DNA of 64,000 nt from Aquiluna sp. (lineage in GTDB: Bacteria > Actinomycetota > Actinomycetes > Actinomycetales > Microbacteriaceae). Position numbers and translations under genes: made by a program. The stretch is from NCBI GenBank assembly GCA_021741585.1, contig JAIOXN010000001.1:186001-250000 (forward strand), given 5' to 3'. The notes beneath the pieces are model-generated. The model was not told the DNA's origin. It was given only the letters and a program-made list of their open reading frames with translations, and made no database searches. Below are positions 19,437 through 28,910 of the stretch, piece by piece (positions within the stretch are counted from its first letter, which is position 1; each line of letters begins with the position of its first letter).

Positions 19437-22109
19437 CTAAGCTACCAAGCTACGCAGAACATACTGAAGAATTCCACCATTGCGGTAGTAATCAGCTTCA
19501 CCCGGTGTGTCGATTCTCACTACCGCATCAAATTCGATGACCGACTTTCCCGCTGGTGAGTGGGAAGTCGGCTTCGCAACGACCCGAACCGTCTTAGGAG
19601 TCATTCCGTGGTTGAGAGCATCTATACCGGTGAAGTCGAACTCTTCTGTGCCATCAAGACCCAGTGAGTCAGCGGATTCGCCCTTAGGGAACTGCAGAGG
19701 CAATACACCCATTCCGATCAGGTTGCTGCGGTGAATTCGCTCAAAGCTCTCCGCAATCACGACTCGGATACCCAGCAAGCTGGTTCCCTTTGCCGCCCAG
19801 TCTCGTGATGAACCAGAGCCATATTCCTTACCGGCCAGTGCAACAAGTGGCACCTGGTTCGCAATGTAGTTCTCGGAGGCGTCGAAGATGAAGCTCTGCG
19901 GCCCATCTACCTGCGTGAAGTCCCTGGTGTAGCTACCTTCAACATCATTCAGTAGCTGGTTGCGCAGGCGAATGTTTGCAAAAGTACCGCGAATCATAAT
20001 TTCGTGGTTACCGCGCCTTGAACCGTAGGAGTTGAAATCAACACGGCTGATTCCTCGCTCTGCCAAATACTTGCCAGCTGGCGAGTCGGCCTTGATTGAA
20101 CCTGCAGGAGAAATGTGGTCGGTGGTGACAGAGTCTCCAAGTTTCACCAGCACCCTAGCCCCGGAAACATTAGTGACAGGTGAAGTCTCAAGCTTCATGT
20201 TGTCGAAATATGGAGCCTTCTTGACGTATGTAGAGTTTTCGTCCCATTCGAAAGTCGCACCCTTTGGCGTTGGTAGCGAGCGCCAGCGCTCATCACCATC
20301 GAACACCGAAGCGTACTGAGTCGTGAACATCTCAGAGTTGATCGAAGAATCAATGGTGCTTTGCACTTCTTCAGGAGTTGGCCAGATGTCCTTTAGGAAT
20401 ACATCGTTTCCACTTTGATCTTGACCAAGTGGCTGTGCCTCAAAATCGAAGTCCATGGTTCCGGCGAGGGAATACGCGATAACCAATGGTGGTGATGCAA
20501 GATAGTTCATCTTTACATCCGGGTTAATGCGCCCCTCGAAGTTTCTGTTTCCAGAAAGAACTGCGGTGACAGCTAGGTCACCCTCGTTCACCGCGGCCGA
20601 TATGTTCTCGTCCAGTGGACCGGAGTTACCAATACACGTTGTGCAGCCATAACCCACAAGTTGGAAACCAAGTGCATCCAAAGACTTAGTCAAACCGGCC
20701 TTCTCGTAATACTCGGTTACAACTTTGGAGCCTGGAGCCAGGGATGTCTTTACCCAAGGCTTTGCCTTGAGGCCTTTTGCGACGGCCTTCTGAGCCAGTA
20801 GACCCGCCGCAAGCATCACCGAAGGGTTGGAAGTGTTTGTGCACGAGGTGATGGAGGCAATTGTCACCGCACCATCAGAGATGCTGAAGTCAGCACCCTT
20901 CACCGCAACTGTCTTGGGTGCACTTGTTGAATAGTTCTTCAAATCCTTTGCAAAAGCTTCCTTGCTTGAAGACAGCTCAATGCGATCTTGCGGGCGCTTA
21001 GGTCCTGCAATTGAAGGAACCACAGTGGAGAGATCAAGTTCGAGGTACTCGCTGTAAGTCGCCTCTACGCTTGGATCATGCCAGAGACCCTGGGCCTTTG
21101 TGTATTGCTCAACAAGGGCAATTTGCTCTTCTGAGCGACCCGTAATTCTCAGATAATCCAATGTGATTTCGTCGATCGGGAAGATTGCAACAGTCGAGCC
21201 AAACTCCGGAGACATGTTTCCGATTGTTGCTCGGTTGGCAAGGGGAACTCGTGATACTCCATTGCCGTAGAATTCAACGAACTTTCCAACAACGCCGTGC
21301 TTTCTTAGCATCTCGGTGATGGTTAGAACAACGTCAGTTGCAGTGGCTCCGGTTGGGATGTTTCCGGTTAGCTTGAACCCAACCACCTTTGGAATAAGCA
21401 TCGAAACCGGCTGGCCAAGCATGGCAGCCTCGGCTTCAATTCCACCAACGCCCCATCCAAGCACCCCAAGGCCGTTGACCATTGTGGTGTGGCTATCGGT
21501 TCCAACACAAGAATCTGGGTAAGCGATGGTTTCGCCATTCACCTCTTTGGTCATAATCGTTCTCGCCAGGTATTCGATGTTTACCTGGTGAACAATTCCA
21601 GTACCCGGAGGTACAACCTTGAAGTTGTCGAAAGCGGTCTGCCCCCAACGCAAAAACTGGTAGCGCTCGCCGTTGCGTTGATATTCAAATTCAACGTTGC
21701 GCTCTGCCGCATCGGCCGAGCCAGCCACATCAATAACAACTGAGTGGTCAATCACCATTTCGGCTGGAGCCAGCGGGTTGATCTTTTGAGCATCTCCGCC
21801 GAGTGCAACTACAGCTTCTCGCATAGTGGCTAGGTCAACCACACAAGGTACACCGGTGAAGTCCTGCATGATCACACGGGCTGGGCTGAACTGGATCTCA
21901 ATATCTGGCTCCGCGGTTGGATCCCAGTTCACAAGTGCTTCGACGTGCTCCTTTGTGACATTTGCGCCATCTTCGGTGCGCAACATGTTCTCAAGCAAAA
22001 TCTTCAGGCTGTATGGCAGCTTCTTTACATCAAGCTCAGGCATACTGAAGTACTTGTATGTTTTTCCTGCGATTACTAAATTGCGAGCTGATTTGAAGCT
22101 ATCTACCAT
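19437..22109 (-). CDS. acnA: Aconitate hydratase A
   Basis: TCA-cycle [4Fe-4S] enzyme that isomerises citrate to isocitrate. The 890-residue protein carries the cluster cysteines in [14 protein letters not shown] and [14 protein letters not shown], plus the C-terminal swivel domain with [17 protein letters not shown] place the start at ATG 22107-22109 (MVDSFKSAR) because AGGAG lies six bases upstream; an ATG six codons earlier lacks that site. The start overlaps the end of the DUF3159 gene by 11 bp, so it is part of the dut-DUF3710-DUF3159-acnA-dxs run. Confidence 0.98.
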   Translation of the reverse strand: MVDSFKSARNLVIAGKTYKYFSMPELDVKKLPYSLKILLENMLRTEDGANVTKEHVEALVNWDPTAEPDIEIQFSPARVIMQDFTGVPCVVDLATMREAVVALGGDAQKINPLAPAEMVIDHSVVIDVAGSADAAERNVEFEYQRNGERYQFLRWGQTAFDNFKVVPPGTGIVHQVNIEYLARTIMTKEVNGETIAYPDSCVGTDSHTTMVNGLGVLGWGVGGIEAEAAMLGQPVSMLIPKVVGFKLTGNIPTGATATDVVLTITEMLRKHGVVGKFVEFYGNGVSRVPLANRATIGNMSPEFGSTVAIFPIDEITLDYLRITGRSEEQIALVEQYTKAQGLWHDPSVEATYSEYLELDLSTVVPSIAGPKRPQDRIELSSSKEAFAKDLKNYSTSAPKTVAVKGADFSISDGAVTIASITSCTNTSNPSVMLAAGLLAQKAVAKGLKAKPWVKTSLAPGSKVVTEYYEKAGLTKSLDALGFQLVGYGCTTCIGNSGPLDENISAAVNEGDLAVTAVLSGNRNFEGRINPDVKMNYLASPPLVIAYSLAGTMDFDFEAQPLGQDQSGNDVFLKDIWPTPEEVQSTIDSSINSEMFTTQYASVFDGDERWRSLPTPKGATFEWDENSTYVKKAPYFDNMKLETSPVTNVSGARVLVKLGDSVTTDHISPAGSIKADSPAGKYLAERGISRVDFNSYGSRRGNHEIMIRGTFANIRLRNQLLNDVEGSYTRDFTQVDGPQSFIFDASENYIANQVPLVALAGKEYGSGSSRDWAAKGTSLLGIRVVIAESFERIHRSNLIGMGVLPLQFPKGESADSLGLDGTEEFDFTGIDALNHGMTPKTVRVVAKPTSHSPAGKSVIEFDAVVRIDTPGEADYYRNGGILQYVLRSLVA

Positions 22110-22803
22110 TTGTGTCTCCTGAGCCATTTTCTAGGTCTAATCTATCGTTATTCGCTTGTGCAATTCTCCTCAACAGCACCCAGGTGAGAGCCAAAAGACC
22201 GGCATAAGCTGGCGCCCCCATGATTACCCTAGAAGCCGCAAGCAGTTCTACTTGGTTGCTGAAATAAAGTGGTAATTGGATTGAAAGCCGTAGAGCAAAG
22301 AATCCAATCCACACAAATGTCACAAATCGAAGCCTGCGGTACAGCTCGGGCACTTGCCTCCAAGCTTCAAGTCCAAATAGCAATTGACAGGCGTATCCCA
22401 TAATGGGCCTGCGAATTAGAACCGAGACCAAGAATGCTGACCCGTAAGCGGCATTGGTGAAGAATCCAGGCACAAAGTAATCCGCCGCTTCGCCTCCGTC
22501 TCTTAGAGCCAGATAGGCCGCGAATCCAACCGCTGCAGCCCCGACTAGCGCTTGAGTCAAGTTCTTACGTTGAATCAAGCGTGTGGATATGAACAGCAGA
22601 GACAAACCAGCGGCTATCGACACCGCCCATGTGGCTGATCTTGATACTGCAAAGGCGATCGAGAAAGACATCGCCGGAAGCACAGATTCAGCAATACCCA
22701 GATATCCCCCAACGCTGTCCAGAAGTGAGGTTCTACTCAGCTGATATCCATTGTCGGATTTCTCTAAACCAAGGCGCTTGGCAACGTTCTCAGGATTACT
22801 CAA
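22099..22803 (-). CDS. DUF3159 membrane protein
   Basis: Actinobacterial integral membrane protein of 234 residues with about six hydrophobic segments and the family's [21 protein letters not shown] near the N-terminus and [14 protein letters not shown] in the middle. Function unknown. It overlaps DUF3710 by four bases at its start and acnA by eleven at its end, so it is embedded in the operon. Synteny of DUF3710 and DUF3159 with dut is conserved across Actinobacteria. Confidence 0.88.
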   Translation of the reverse strand: MSNPENVAKRLGLEKSDNGYQLSRTSLLDSVGGYLGIAESVLPAMSFSIAFAVSRSATWAVSIAAGLSLLFISTRLIQRKNLTQALVGAAAVGFAAYLALRDGGEAADYFVPGFFTNAAYGSAFLVSVLIRRPIMGYACQLLFGLEAWRQVPELYRRLRFVTFVWIGFFALRLSIQLPLYFSNQVELLAASRVIMGAPAYAGLLALTWVLLRRIAQANNDRLDLENGSGDTNGR

Positions 22804-23360
22804 GTAACTGCCCCAGGCAGGGTCAGTGGCAGCAATTCGCCCGGTGGCATTGGAACATTTCCTCTAGATACCGCTACGGCGCGGAAGGCTGCAATGAGAG
22901 GGTCTCGCCTCGAACTAAGGTGCATCTCAGGACCGGTTAGCACACCGCGCAAAAACCATTTTGGTCCATCTACACCAATAAATCTGGACTCGCGCAGCAA
23001 TCGGCGGCCATTTTCCTCAAAAGGCACCTGAGCCAAAAGTTCGACCCCAAGCTCGCTTTCCCACCTACTGGAAGATCCGCCCTGAGCGACCAACGATGCC
23101 TCGATCGAGTCGAGAGTGGGCTGCCAGAGCCCTTCGGTTTTGCTTGCGGCAAAAGCTTGCATCTGAATACGATGCGATTCGATTTCAAGGGTGATCGCAA
23201 TTAAGCGCTTTGAAGCCTCTTCTACATCTGCGCGAATTTGCATGTTAGCCATAGGAGCTACGCGAATTGATCCAAAGTCCAGATATGGAGTGAGGAGGCC
23301 CACTTCACTCACGTCAAATGGACCATTCTCCAGGCGATCACTGGGTGCTAACTTTTCCAT
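22800..23360 (-). CDS. DUF3710 domain-containing protein
   Basis: Soluble protein of 186 residues of an actinobacterial family of unknown function. Family blocks include GPFDVSEV, LDFGSIRVAP, QMQAFAASKTEGLW, GGSSSRWESELGVELLAQVP and FIGVDGPKWFLRGVLTG. It starts immediately after the dut stop codon and overlaps DUF3159 by four bases, so it should be cotranslated with both. No enzymatic motif is visible. Confidence 0.9.
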   Translation of the reverse strand: MEKLAPSDRLENGPFDVSEVGLLTPYLDFGSIRVAPMANMQIRADVEEASKRLIAITLEIESHRIQMQAFAASKTEGLWQPTLDSIEASLVAQGGSSSRWESELGVELLAQVPFEENGRRLLRESRFIGVDGPKWFLRGVLTGPEMHLSSRRDPLIAAFRAVAVSRGNVPMPPGELLPLTLPGAVT

Positions 23361-23792
23361 CTAAGACCTACCTGAGGATCCAAACCCAGAATCTCCTCTG
23401 GAGCTTTCCGGCAATTCAATAACTTCGATGAAACGTGCTTTCTCAAAGCGCTGGAAGACTAGTTGCGCAATCCTGTCCCCGCGCTCAATAGCAAATTCTT
23501 CAGTTGATGTATTCAACAGTGTGACCATAATTTCTCCGCGGTAGCCGGCATCAACGGTTCCAGGGGCGTTCAAAACTGTGATGCCATGCTTAGCAGCTAA
23601 ACCACTTCTCGGGTGAACCAGGCCAACAAAACCATCGGGCATTGCAATGCGAACACCCGTCTTCACAAGAGCTCTGGATCCCGCAGATATAACTAGAGTT
23701 TCGGTGGATCTTAAGTCAGCGCCGGCATCCCCGGGTTTTGCATAGACCGGCTCAAATCCCGGTTCGGACACAAGTAGCACTTCAAAGTTCAT
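23361..23792 (-). CDS. dut: dUTP diphosphatase
   Basis: Trimeric dUTPase that hydrolyses dUTP to dUMP and pyrophosphate. All five motifs are visible in order: KPGDAGADL, HPRSGLAAKHGI, NAPGTVDAGYRGEI, ERGDRIAQLV and the C-terminal arm RGDSGFGSSGRS. The 143-residue protein starts at ATG 23790-23792 (MNFEVLLV); a much longer in-frame extension would run through the divergent neighbour and is not credible. No Shine-Dalgarno site is present. A TAGATT -10 box 11 bp upstream implies a 5-nt leader, and a two-codon ATG-GGA-TGA overlaps the start (see findings). Confidence 0.95.
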   Translation of the reverse strand: MNFEVLLVSEPGFEPVYAKPGDAGADLRSTETLVISAGSRALVKTGVRIAMPDGFVGLVHPRSGLAAKHGITVLNAPGTVDAGYRGEIMVTLLNTSTEEFAIERGDRIAQLVFQRFEKARFIEVIELPESSRGDSGFGSSGRS

Positions 23793-23802
23793 CCCATGAG
23801 CG

Positions 23803-23809
23803 TAATCTA
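23803..23809. promoter_or_regulatory. Overlapping divergent -10 boxes for dut (minus) and the DUF3093 gene (plus)
   Basis: Plus strand TAATCT (23803-23808) ends 6 nt before the GTG of the DUF3093 gene; minus strand TAGATT (23804-23809) lies 11 nt before the dut ATG. The two hexamers overlap by five bases, so only one polymerase can occupy the site at a time. The whole divergent spacer is just 22 bp. Confidence 0.5.
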
Positions 23810-23814
23810 TTGTC

Positions 23815-24264
23815 GTGACTACACCCACCTTCAAAGAGCGCCTGTTGCCTTCTTTCGGCACATTTTTGGCCCTCGCACTGATTTTCCCCCTGGTTGTGTT
23901 GTCTGCCGCGCCTTTTGGTTGGCCTGTCGCCATCGGGCTTGGAATTGCGGCGCTAGTGCTTGTGCTTTACCTATCGATAGCCAGAGCAACAACAATCGAA
24001 ATAACTGATGAATTAAGAGTTGGAAAACTGCAAATCCCAATTTCGGCTTTAGGTGAAATCTCTATCCATCAAGGCGAGGACGCTCGGCTAGAGAGGGGGC
24101 CAAAACTTGACTCCCGGGCTTGGTTGAAAATCAAAGGTGATGTTGATTCGGTTGTGAAGATAGCTGTCATTGACAGCGCTGACCCGACACCCTATCTGCT
24201 AATTAGTAGCAGGAAACCGCGTGAGCTAGCTAGCGCACTCGGTGCAGATTTTCCCAGCCTTTGA
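23815..24264 (+). CDS. DUF3093 membrane protein
   Basis: Actinobacterial protein of 149 residues with two N-terminal membrane helices (about 12-55) followed by a small soluble beta-rich domain containing the family block SRAWLKIKGDVDSVVKIAVIDSADPTPYLLIS, here seen around residues 100-130. Function unknown. It begins with GTG placed 6 nt after a -10 box, so its mRNA is probably leaderless. The gene faces DUF4193 and overlaps it by 39 bp at the 3' end. Confidence 0.85.
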   Translation: MTTPTFKERLLPSFGTFLALALIFPLVVLSAAPFGWPVAIGLGIAALVLVLYLSIARATTIEITDELRVGKLQIPISALGEISIHQGEDARLERGPKLDSRAWLKIKGDVDSVVKIAVIDSADPTPYLLISSRKPRELASALGADFPSL

Positions 24265-24507
24265 TTTAGTGGCCAACTGATTCAGCGGTTTCACTAAAAA
24301 GCAATTCATGCAGGTGAATTCGTTTTCCTGAAGTGGCAGGATAACTACATCTAGCTCTTCGTTCACTACGTCAGGTGCTAAAAACCCGTCCGCGTTGTCG
24401 ACATCGTCCTCGTTATTTGAGGGTTTTGAGGGGATTCTCTCCTTGATTGCATCAATGGATTCTGTGTCGTCATCAGTTTTTCGCTGCGCGTCGTAATCAG
24501 TTGCCAT
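24226..24507 (-). CDS. DUF4193 zinc-ribbon-like protein
   Basis: Small actinobacterial protein of 93 residues. The N-terminal half is acidic and low-complexity; the C-terminal half has a two-CxxC zinc-binding pattern, CMNC near residue 66 and CTEC near residue 89, as in the family. It is often suspected to be a regulator because of the zinc ribbon, but no function is proven. ATG has GAGG upstream and a good promoter precedes it. The last 39 bp overlap DUF3093. Confidence 0.9.
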   Translation of the reverse strand: MATDYDAQRKTDDDTESIDAIKERIPSKPSNNEDDVDNADGFLAPDVVNEELDVVILPLQENEFTCMNCFLVKPLNQLATKSKAGKICTECAS

Positions 24508-24538
24508 TGGAGCACCTCACTTTGTCTTCTCGGCGTGA

Positions 24539-24567
24539 ACTATGCCTTAGGTCTGGTTTTTTTGCAA
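24539..24567 (-). promoter_or_regulatory. Putative -35/-10 promoter for the DUF4193 gene
   Basis: Minus strand TTGCAA (24562-24567), a 17-bp spacer and CATAGT (24539-24544). This is one of the few places in the window where both elements are recognisable at ideal spacing. It would yield a leader of about 25 nt with a GAGG ribosome-binding site. Confidence 0.55.
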
Positions 24568-24665
24568 GCCCGACTCGCCAAAAGCTCCATAAGTTCTCCA
24601 ACTCACCGCTTAAATACCGGCTAAGCAGCGCTTGCCTGACAAACTTCTGACAAAAGGAGTCGGCT

Positions 24666-25418
24666 ATGGAACTCAAGTTTGTATCAAAAGAAAGTGACTA
24701 CCTGGTCTTTGAGACCAACGAAGGTCAAAGACTCAGAGCAATTCTTGATAACACTCTCAGAGATGCGATACGTAAGGTTGACGCGAAGGACACCTCGGGG
24801 CTTAGCCCAAAGGACATCCAAACCCTAATTCGACAGGGAGAAGGCGTTGAATCCGTGGCTGCTCGTTATGGAGTGCCGGTTCAAGCAATTGAGCCTTTCG
24901 CGGCGCCGATTCTAGACGAGCTGAATTTCGTGCTTCAGGCAGCTTTGACTACAAAGGTTTCAGACGGTCAAACAATGTTGACTTTTGAGGATCTAGTTCT
25001 TCGACAGTTTCCAGCGGCAAATTTCAAAGCCTATAAGTCAGGCGATCAATGGGTTGTCTCAGTAGACACCGACCCCGAGCTGTCTTGGGACTTCTCCCCA
25101 AAGCACAGGATCCTAGATCCCATCAGTCCAGCCGCAAAGAAACTTACTGCGACTCCAATAAGCCCCAGGGATACGGTTACGGCCAACACTGGTCTCAGGC
25201 CTGTCGCTTCAGAGAACTTGACATCGAAGCCGTTAGAAACTGAAGATGCTGACCAAGAAGAGCCGAAAGCTTCTGTGCACGATTTGGTTGAAGAACTTCG
25301 ATCCAGACGTCAAGCAGAAACTGACGTGAAGCCTCAGCCGGCAAAAGGAAGAGCTTCACTTCCCAGTTGGGATGAAATTGTTCTTGGAACCGGGCATCTA
25401 GAGACCGATCCTGATTAG
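24666..25418 (+). CDS. sepH: Cell-division protein SepH (DUF3071)
   Basis: Actinobacterial FtsZ-interacting protein of 250 residues. The N-terminal DUF3071 domain is evident from MELKFVSKESDYLVF, the helix-turn-helix-like LSPKDIQTLIRQGEGVESVAARYGVPVQAI region (about 45-75) and FAAPILDEL. The C-terminal part is a disordered Pro/Glu/Lys tail ending in an SLPSWDEIVLG motif typical of the family. In Streptomyces SepH stimulates FtsZ assembly. ATG has GGAG seven bases upstream. The last 21 bp overlap the convergent phosphatase-fold gene. Confidence 0.93.
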   Translation: MELKFVSKESDYLVFETNEGQRLRAILDNTLRDAIRKVDAKDTSGLSPKDIQTLIRQGEGVESVAARYGVPVQAIEPFAAPILDELNFVLQAALTTKVSDGQTMLTFEDLVLRQFPAANFKAYKSGDQWVVSVDTDPELSWDFSPKHRILDPISPAAKKLTATPISPRDTVTANTGLRPVASENLTSKPLETEDADQEEPKASVHDLVEELRSRRQAETDVKPQPAKGRASLPSWDEIVLGTGHLETDPD

Positions 25419-26522
25419 AGGAATTCTGGTTTCGGCCGAACTGAGTCCACCGTGGTGGGCAATCATGTCTGAGCTGCGCTTTTTTGAATGCTCCGAATGA
25501 AACAACGTGTAATTGGATTTCGCAAAAAGGATCAAATCGGGCAGTCGGTCATTTGCCTCAGTGCTCAATTCACCATAGAGCTTTCCAGAGCTAGCCCCAT
25601 CAAGGAGAACAGGGGTAACAAAGTTAGCTATTGGAGCCAGATTCTCTATAACCTGCGAAGCGGCCTTTGGATCTTTTAGGTAAACATACCCGGCTCTGGT
25701 ATCCCCTCCGAAAAAATCTAGCGCTCCGCTAATCTCCAACTCATCGTCAAGGAATAGTTTTCGATCGTTCTCAGTGTCGACCATCCCGTGATCGGCTGTG
25801 ATGACAACTCCAACGTCGGACGGGACCTTTGCGATGAAAGCTCTAATGGCAAGATCGAGATCCTCCAACAGAGCCGCCCAGCCACTTGATTGCCAACCGT
25901 TTCGATGCCCGAATTTATCCAGTTCCGGAATGTATAGGTAGCTAATTGAGCTTTCCGATTTTGAGAGAAGTTGCCTGACGGCCGAGAATCTATCACCCCA
26001 AGACTCGGCGGCCACATACTCACCGCCTCGCATGGTTGCAAGGGTGAATCCAGTGCTTCGATATTCCTCTGGACCTATAACGTATGCAGGAACGCCAAGT
26101 TCGAAAGCCATCTCGGTAACTGTTTGATTTGGCTGCCAGACCAGCGGGTCAGTTTCTGCGCTCCAGCCGGTAAGCAAATTTAACCTTGTCTGGTGTCTGC
26201 GATCTTGCACCATGTGGCCGATGATTCCATGCTCACCCGGAGTGAGCCCTGTTGCCAATGAAGTGATGTTGGCACTTGTCGTTGAAGGAAATGAGCTGTG
26301 AGAAACAGAGCCCGCCTTCACTGCAGATGCAAGAAATGGCGCATGACCTTCACGGGCAAGAATCTGCTCGGCACCTAGCCCATCAACAAGAATCACCAGG
26401 AACTTATTAACCGGTCTATAACCAGCAGGATTCGCTTCGGACCGCACTGCATTCAAACCAGATTTGAACACGTGGCGCAAGCTCCCGAGAGCTTTAGGAA
26501 GATTAGGTAAAGTCATGGACAC
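25398..26522 (-). CDS. Alkaline-phosphatase-superfamily protein (nucleotide pyrophosphatase/phosphodiesterase-like)
   Basis: Protein of 374 residues with the alkaline-phosphatase-superfamily fold. Metal and nucleophile positions visible are LVDGLGAE (Asp), SFPSTTSANIT (nucleophile Thr), PELDKFGHRNG, ITADHGM and the final HHGGLS. No signal peptide is obvious, so it may be cytoplasmic. The substrate is unknown. The family sits next to sepH and topoisomerase IV genes in many Actinobacteria. Start is either GTG at 26522 or ATG at 26516; neither has a strong ribosome-binding site. Confidence 0.87.
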   Translation of the reverse strand: MSMTLPNLPKALGSLRHVFKSGLNAVRSEANPAGYRPVNKFLVILVDGLGAEQILAREGHAPFLASAVKAGSVSHSSFPSTTSANITSLATGLTPGEHGIIGHMVQDRRHQTRLNLLTGWSAETDPLVWQPNQTVTEMAFELGVPAYVIGPEEYRSTGFTLATMRGGEYVAAESWGDRFSAVRQLLSKSESSISYLYIPELDKFGHRNGWQSSGWAALLEDLDLAIRAFIAKVPSDVGVVITADHGMVDTENDRKLFLDDELEISGALDFFGGDTRAGYVYLKDPKAASQVIENLAPIANFVTPVLLDGASSGKLYGELSTEANDRLPDLILFAKSNYTLFHSEHSKKRSSDMIAHHGGLSSAETRIPLIRIGL

Positions 26523-26549
26523 CAGCCAAGTTTCGCACAGCTAGGAATC

Positions 26550-28907
26550 ATGTCGAGCAATAATGAACGCATCGTCGATATCGACGTTTCGAAGGAAATG
26601 CGTGAGAGCTTCCTGGAGTACTCCTACTCAGTAATTTATTCTCGCGCCTTGCCCGATGCAAGAGACGGCCTGAAGCCGGTGCAGCGCAGAATCATCTATC
26701 AAATGGGCGAGATGGGACTCCGCCCAGATAGAGGGCATGTCAAGTCCGCTCGCGTTACTGGCGAAGTAATGGGAAAGTTGCACCCACATGGTGATGGTGC
26801 TATCTACGATGCGCTGGTCCGTATGTCGCAATCCTTTTCGTTGCGATTGCCACTTATCGATGGTCATGGAAACTTTGGAAGCCTTGATGACGGCCCCGCT
26901 GCCGCCCGATATACCGAAGCACGTCTAGCGCAAGCGGCTCTTCTTCTAAATGAGAGCCTCGACGAGGATGTCGTTGATTTTGAACCAAACTACGACGCCC
27001 AGTTAACAGAGCCCGCTGTTCTGCCTGCGGCGTTTCCAAACCTACTGGTGAACGGCGCATCCGGCATTGCGGTAGGCATGGCCACGAACATGGCCCCACA
27101 CAACCTGCGCGAAGTAGTAGCAGCGCTACAGCTCCTGCTAAAAAACCCAGATGCATCTCTTGAAGAGATCATGGAGGTTCTACCAGGACCAGATTTACCA
27201 TCTGGAGGCATTGCGCTCGTCGGAGAACTCCTCACAGAGGCTTATAACTCAGGTCGTGGTTCATTCAAAATGCGGGCCAGGATGAGCGTTGAATCTGTAG
27301 CTCCAAGAAGGACTGGCCTAGTAGTTACCGAACTCCCCTACCTCGTTGGACCAGAGCGAGTCATCGACAAGATTCGTGATGCTGTCAACGCAAAGAAGCT
27401 TGAAGGAATTCACAATGTTGTGGACCTAACGGACCGTGAGAATGGTCTTCGCTTGGTGATTGAACTCAAGACCGGTTATGACCCTTCCTCGGTCATGGAG
27501 GCGCTCTATCGCTTTACTCCACTTGAGGAGAACTTTGGCGTAAACAACGTCGCACTTGTCGAGGGTCGCCCACAGCAAATGCCACTAAAGGCTTTGCTGA
27601 GCGTATATCTGAGCCACCGCCTCGAGGTAACCCGAAGGCGCAGCAAGAATCGAATGGATCGTCGAAAGGCTCGCCTGCACCTTCTCGAAGGTCTAGCGAT
27701 TGCAGTTCTCAATCTTGACGAAGTCATCGAGGTAATCAGAAGCTCGGACACTGCTGAGTTGGCGCGGCAGAGGTTAATGCAAATTTTCGACCTCTCGGAG
27801 TTACAGGCCGAACACATTCTTGAGCTACGACTCAGGCGGCTCACTCGCTTCAGTGTCATTGAGCTCGAAACCGAGGCCGATACCTTGAGAAAAGAAATCG
27901 CCGAACTAGAAGCGTTGCTAGCGAATCCAACGCTTCTAAAGACCACTGTCTCTAGAGAGCTAGAGGCTGTGGCTGAGAAGTATGGAGATGCTCGCAGAAC
28001 AACATTGATCGACGCATCGGGCGTCACTGTTGTCAAAAAGAACATTGCGGTCACTGAGATTGCTGACTCTCCCACCAATGCCTGCATGAATGCCTTGGGG
28101 CAAGTATTCAAAACTGAGACTATCCCTCAGGATCAAACCGCAAGCGGTTATCGCTTCTTCGAAACCAGTCTCCGGTCTGACGTTGGTCTGATCCTGAGCA
28201 ATGGCGCGGCGGTTAGGGTGCACGTTTCTGATTTGCCATCTCTCACACCTGGAGTCTCGGGCAATATCCCAAGCGCAGAGGATTTCATTGGCGTGAAAGA
28301 TGCAAGCGTTGTTGGAATGGTTCCTTGGAAACTGACTGGACAATATGCTCTTGGCACCGCCCAAGGAACCGTTAAGCGCATTGAGGGTGAGCTCCCCGAT
28401 AGGGATGAGGTCTCGCTGATTTCGCTCAAGGAGCTTGATCAAGTGGTCGGTATTGCAGAGGCATCCGATGAATCGGAGATTGCCTTTGTGAGCTCAATGG
28501 GGAACTTGCTCGTCTTCGATGCGAAATCAGTTCGCCCCCAAGGTCTACCCGCAAGCGGAATGGCCGGCATAAACCTAACCGGGGGCAGGGCCATTTACTT
28601 TGGATCACTTGGGTCCGAAGCTGCACTTGTAACTTGCTCTAACAGCTCTCTTGCCCTCGGGGACACTGATCCTGGTTCGGCAAAGGTAACAAAGCTTTCT
28701 GCCTATCCTCGCAAAGGCAGAGGCTCAATGGGCGTGAGATGTCACCGATTCCTCAAGGGTGAAGACCAGCTATATTTCGCAAAGATTGTTGGACCAGAAT
28801 TTGCAGGGGTGGACCTAGACGGCAACCCACTGGAGCTTCCGGGAATCGACGAAAGACGTGATGGATCTGGAGTGAGCCTAGGTTCGTATCTTGGTGGCGT
28901 GAACTAG
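26550..28907 (+). CDS. parC: DNA topoisomerase IV / gyrase-like subunit A
   Basis: Breakage-reunion subunit of a type IIA topoisomerase, 785 residues. The catalytic tyrosine lies in AARYTEARLA (near 122), preceded by the HPHGDGAIYDALVRM quinolone-pocket region. The C-terminal domain is a reduced beta-pinwheel without a clear GyrA box, which favours topoisomerase IV over gyrase. Its partner parE is convergent, the two stop codons being only three bases apart. The true gyrase genes presumably lie elsewhere near the origin. Confidence 0.92.
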   Translation: MSSNNERIVDIDVSKEMRESFLEYSYSVIYSRALPDARDGLKPVQRRIIYQMGEMGLRPDRGHVKSARVTGEVMGKLHPHGDGAIYDALVRMSQSFSLRLPLIDGHGNFGSLDDGPAAARYTEARLAQAALLLNESLDEDVVDFEPNYDAQLTEPAVLPAAFPNLLVNGASGIAVGMATNMAPHNLREVVAALQLLLKNPDASLEEIMEVLPGPDLPSGGIALVGELLTEAYNSGRGSFKMRARMSVESVAPRRTGLVVTELPYLVGPERVIDKIRDAVNAKKLEGIHNVVDLTDRENGLRLVIELKTGYDPSSVMEALYRFTPLEENFGVNNVALVEGRPQQMPLKALLSVYLSHRLEVTRRRSKNRMDRRKARLHLLEGLAIAVLNLDEVIEVIRSSDTAELARQRLMQIFDLSELQAEHILELRLRRLTRFSVIELETEADTLRKEIAELEALLANPTLLKTTVSRELEAVAEKYGDARRTTLIDASGVTVVKKNIAVTEIADSPTNACMNALGQVFKTETIPQDQTASGYRFFETSLRSDVGLILSNGAAVRVHVSDLPSLTPGVSGNIPSAEDFIGVKDASVVGMVPWKLTGQYALGTAQGTVKRIEGELPDRDEVSLISLKELDQVVGIAEASDESEIAFVSSMGNLLVFDAKSVRPQGLPASGMAGINLTGGRAIYFGSLGSEAALVTCSNSSLALGDTDPGSAKVTKLSAYPRKGRGSMGVRCHRFLKGEDQLYFAKIVGPEFAGVDLDGNPLELPGIDERRDGSGVSLGSYLGGVN

Positions 28908-28910
28908 CCC

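Noticed and set aside
23793-23933. Extended dut N-terminus of about 47 residues
   Set aside because: It runs antisense through the start of the DUF3093 gene, and the dUTPase family begins near MNFEVLLV.
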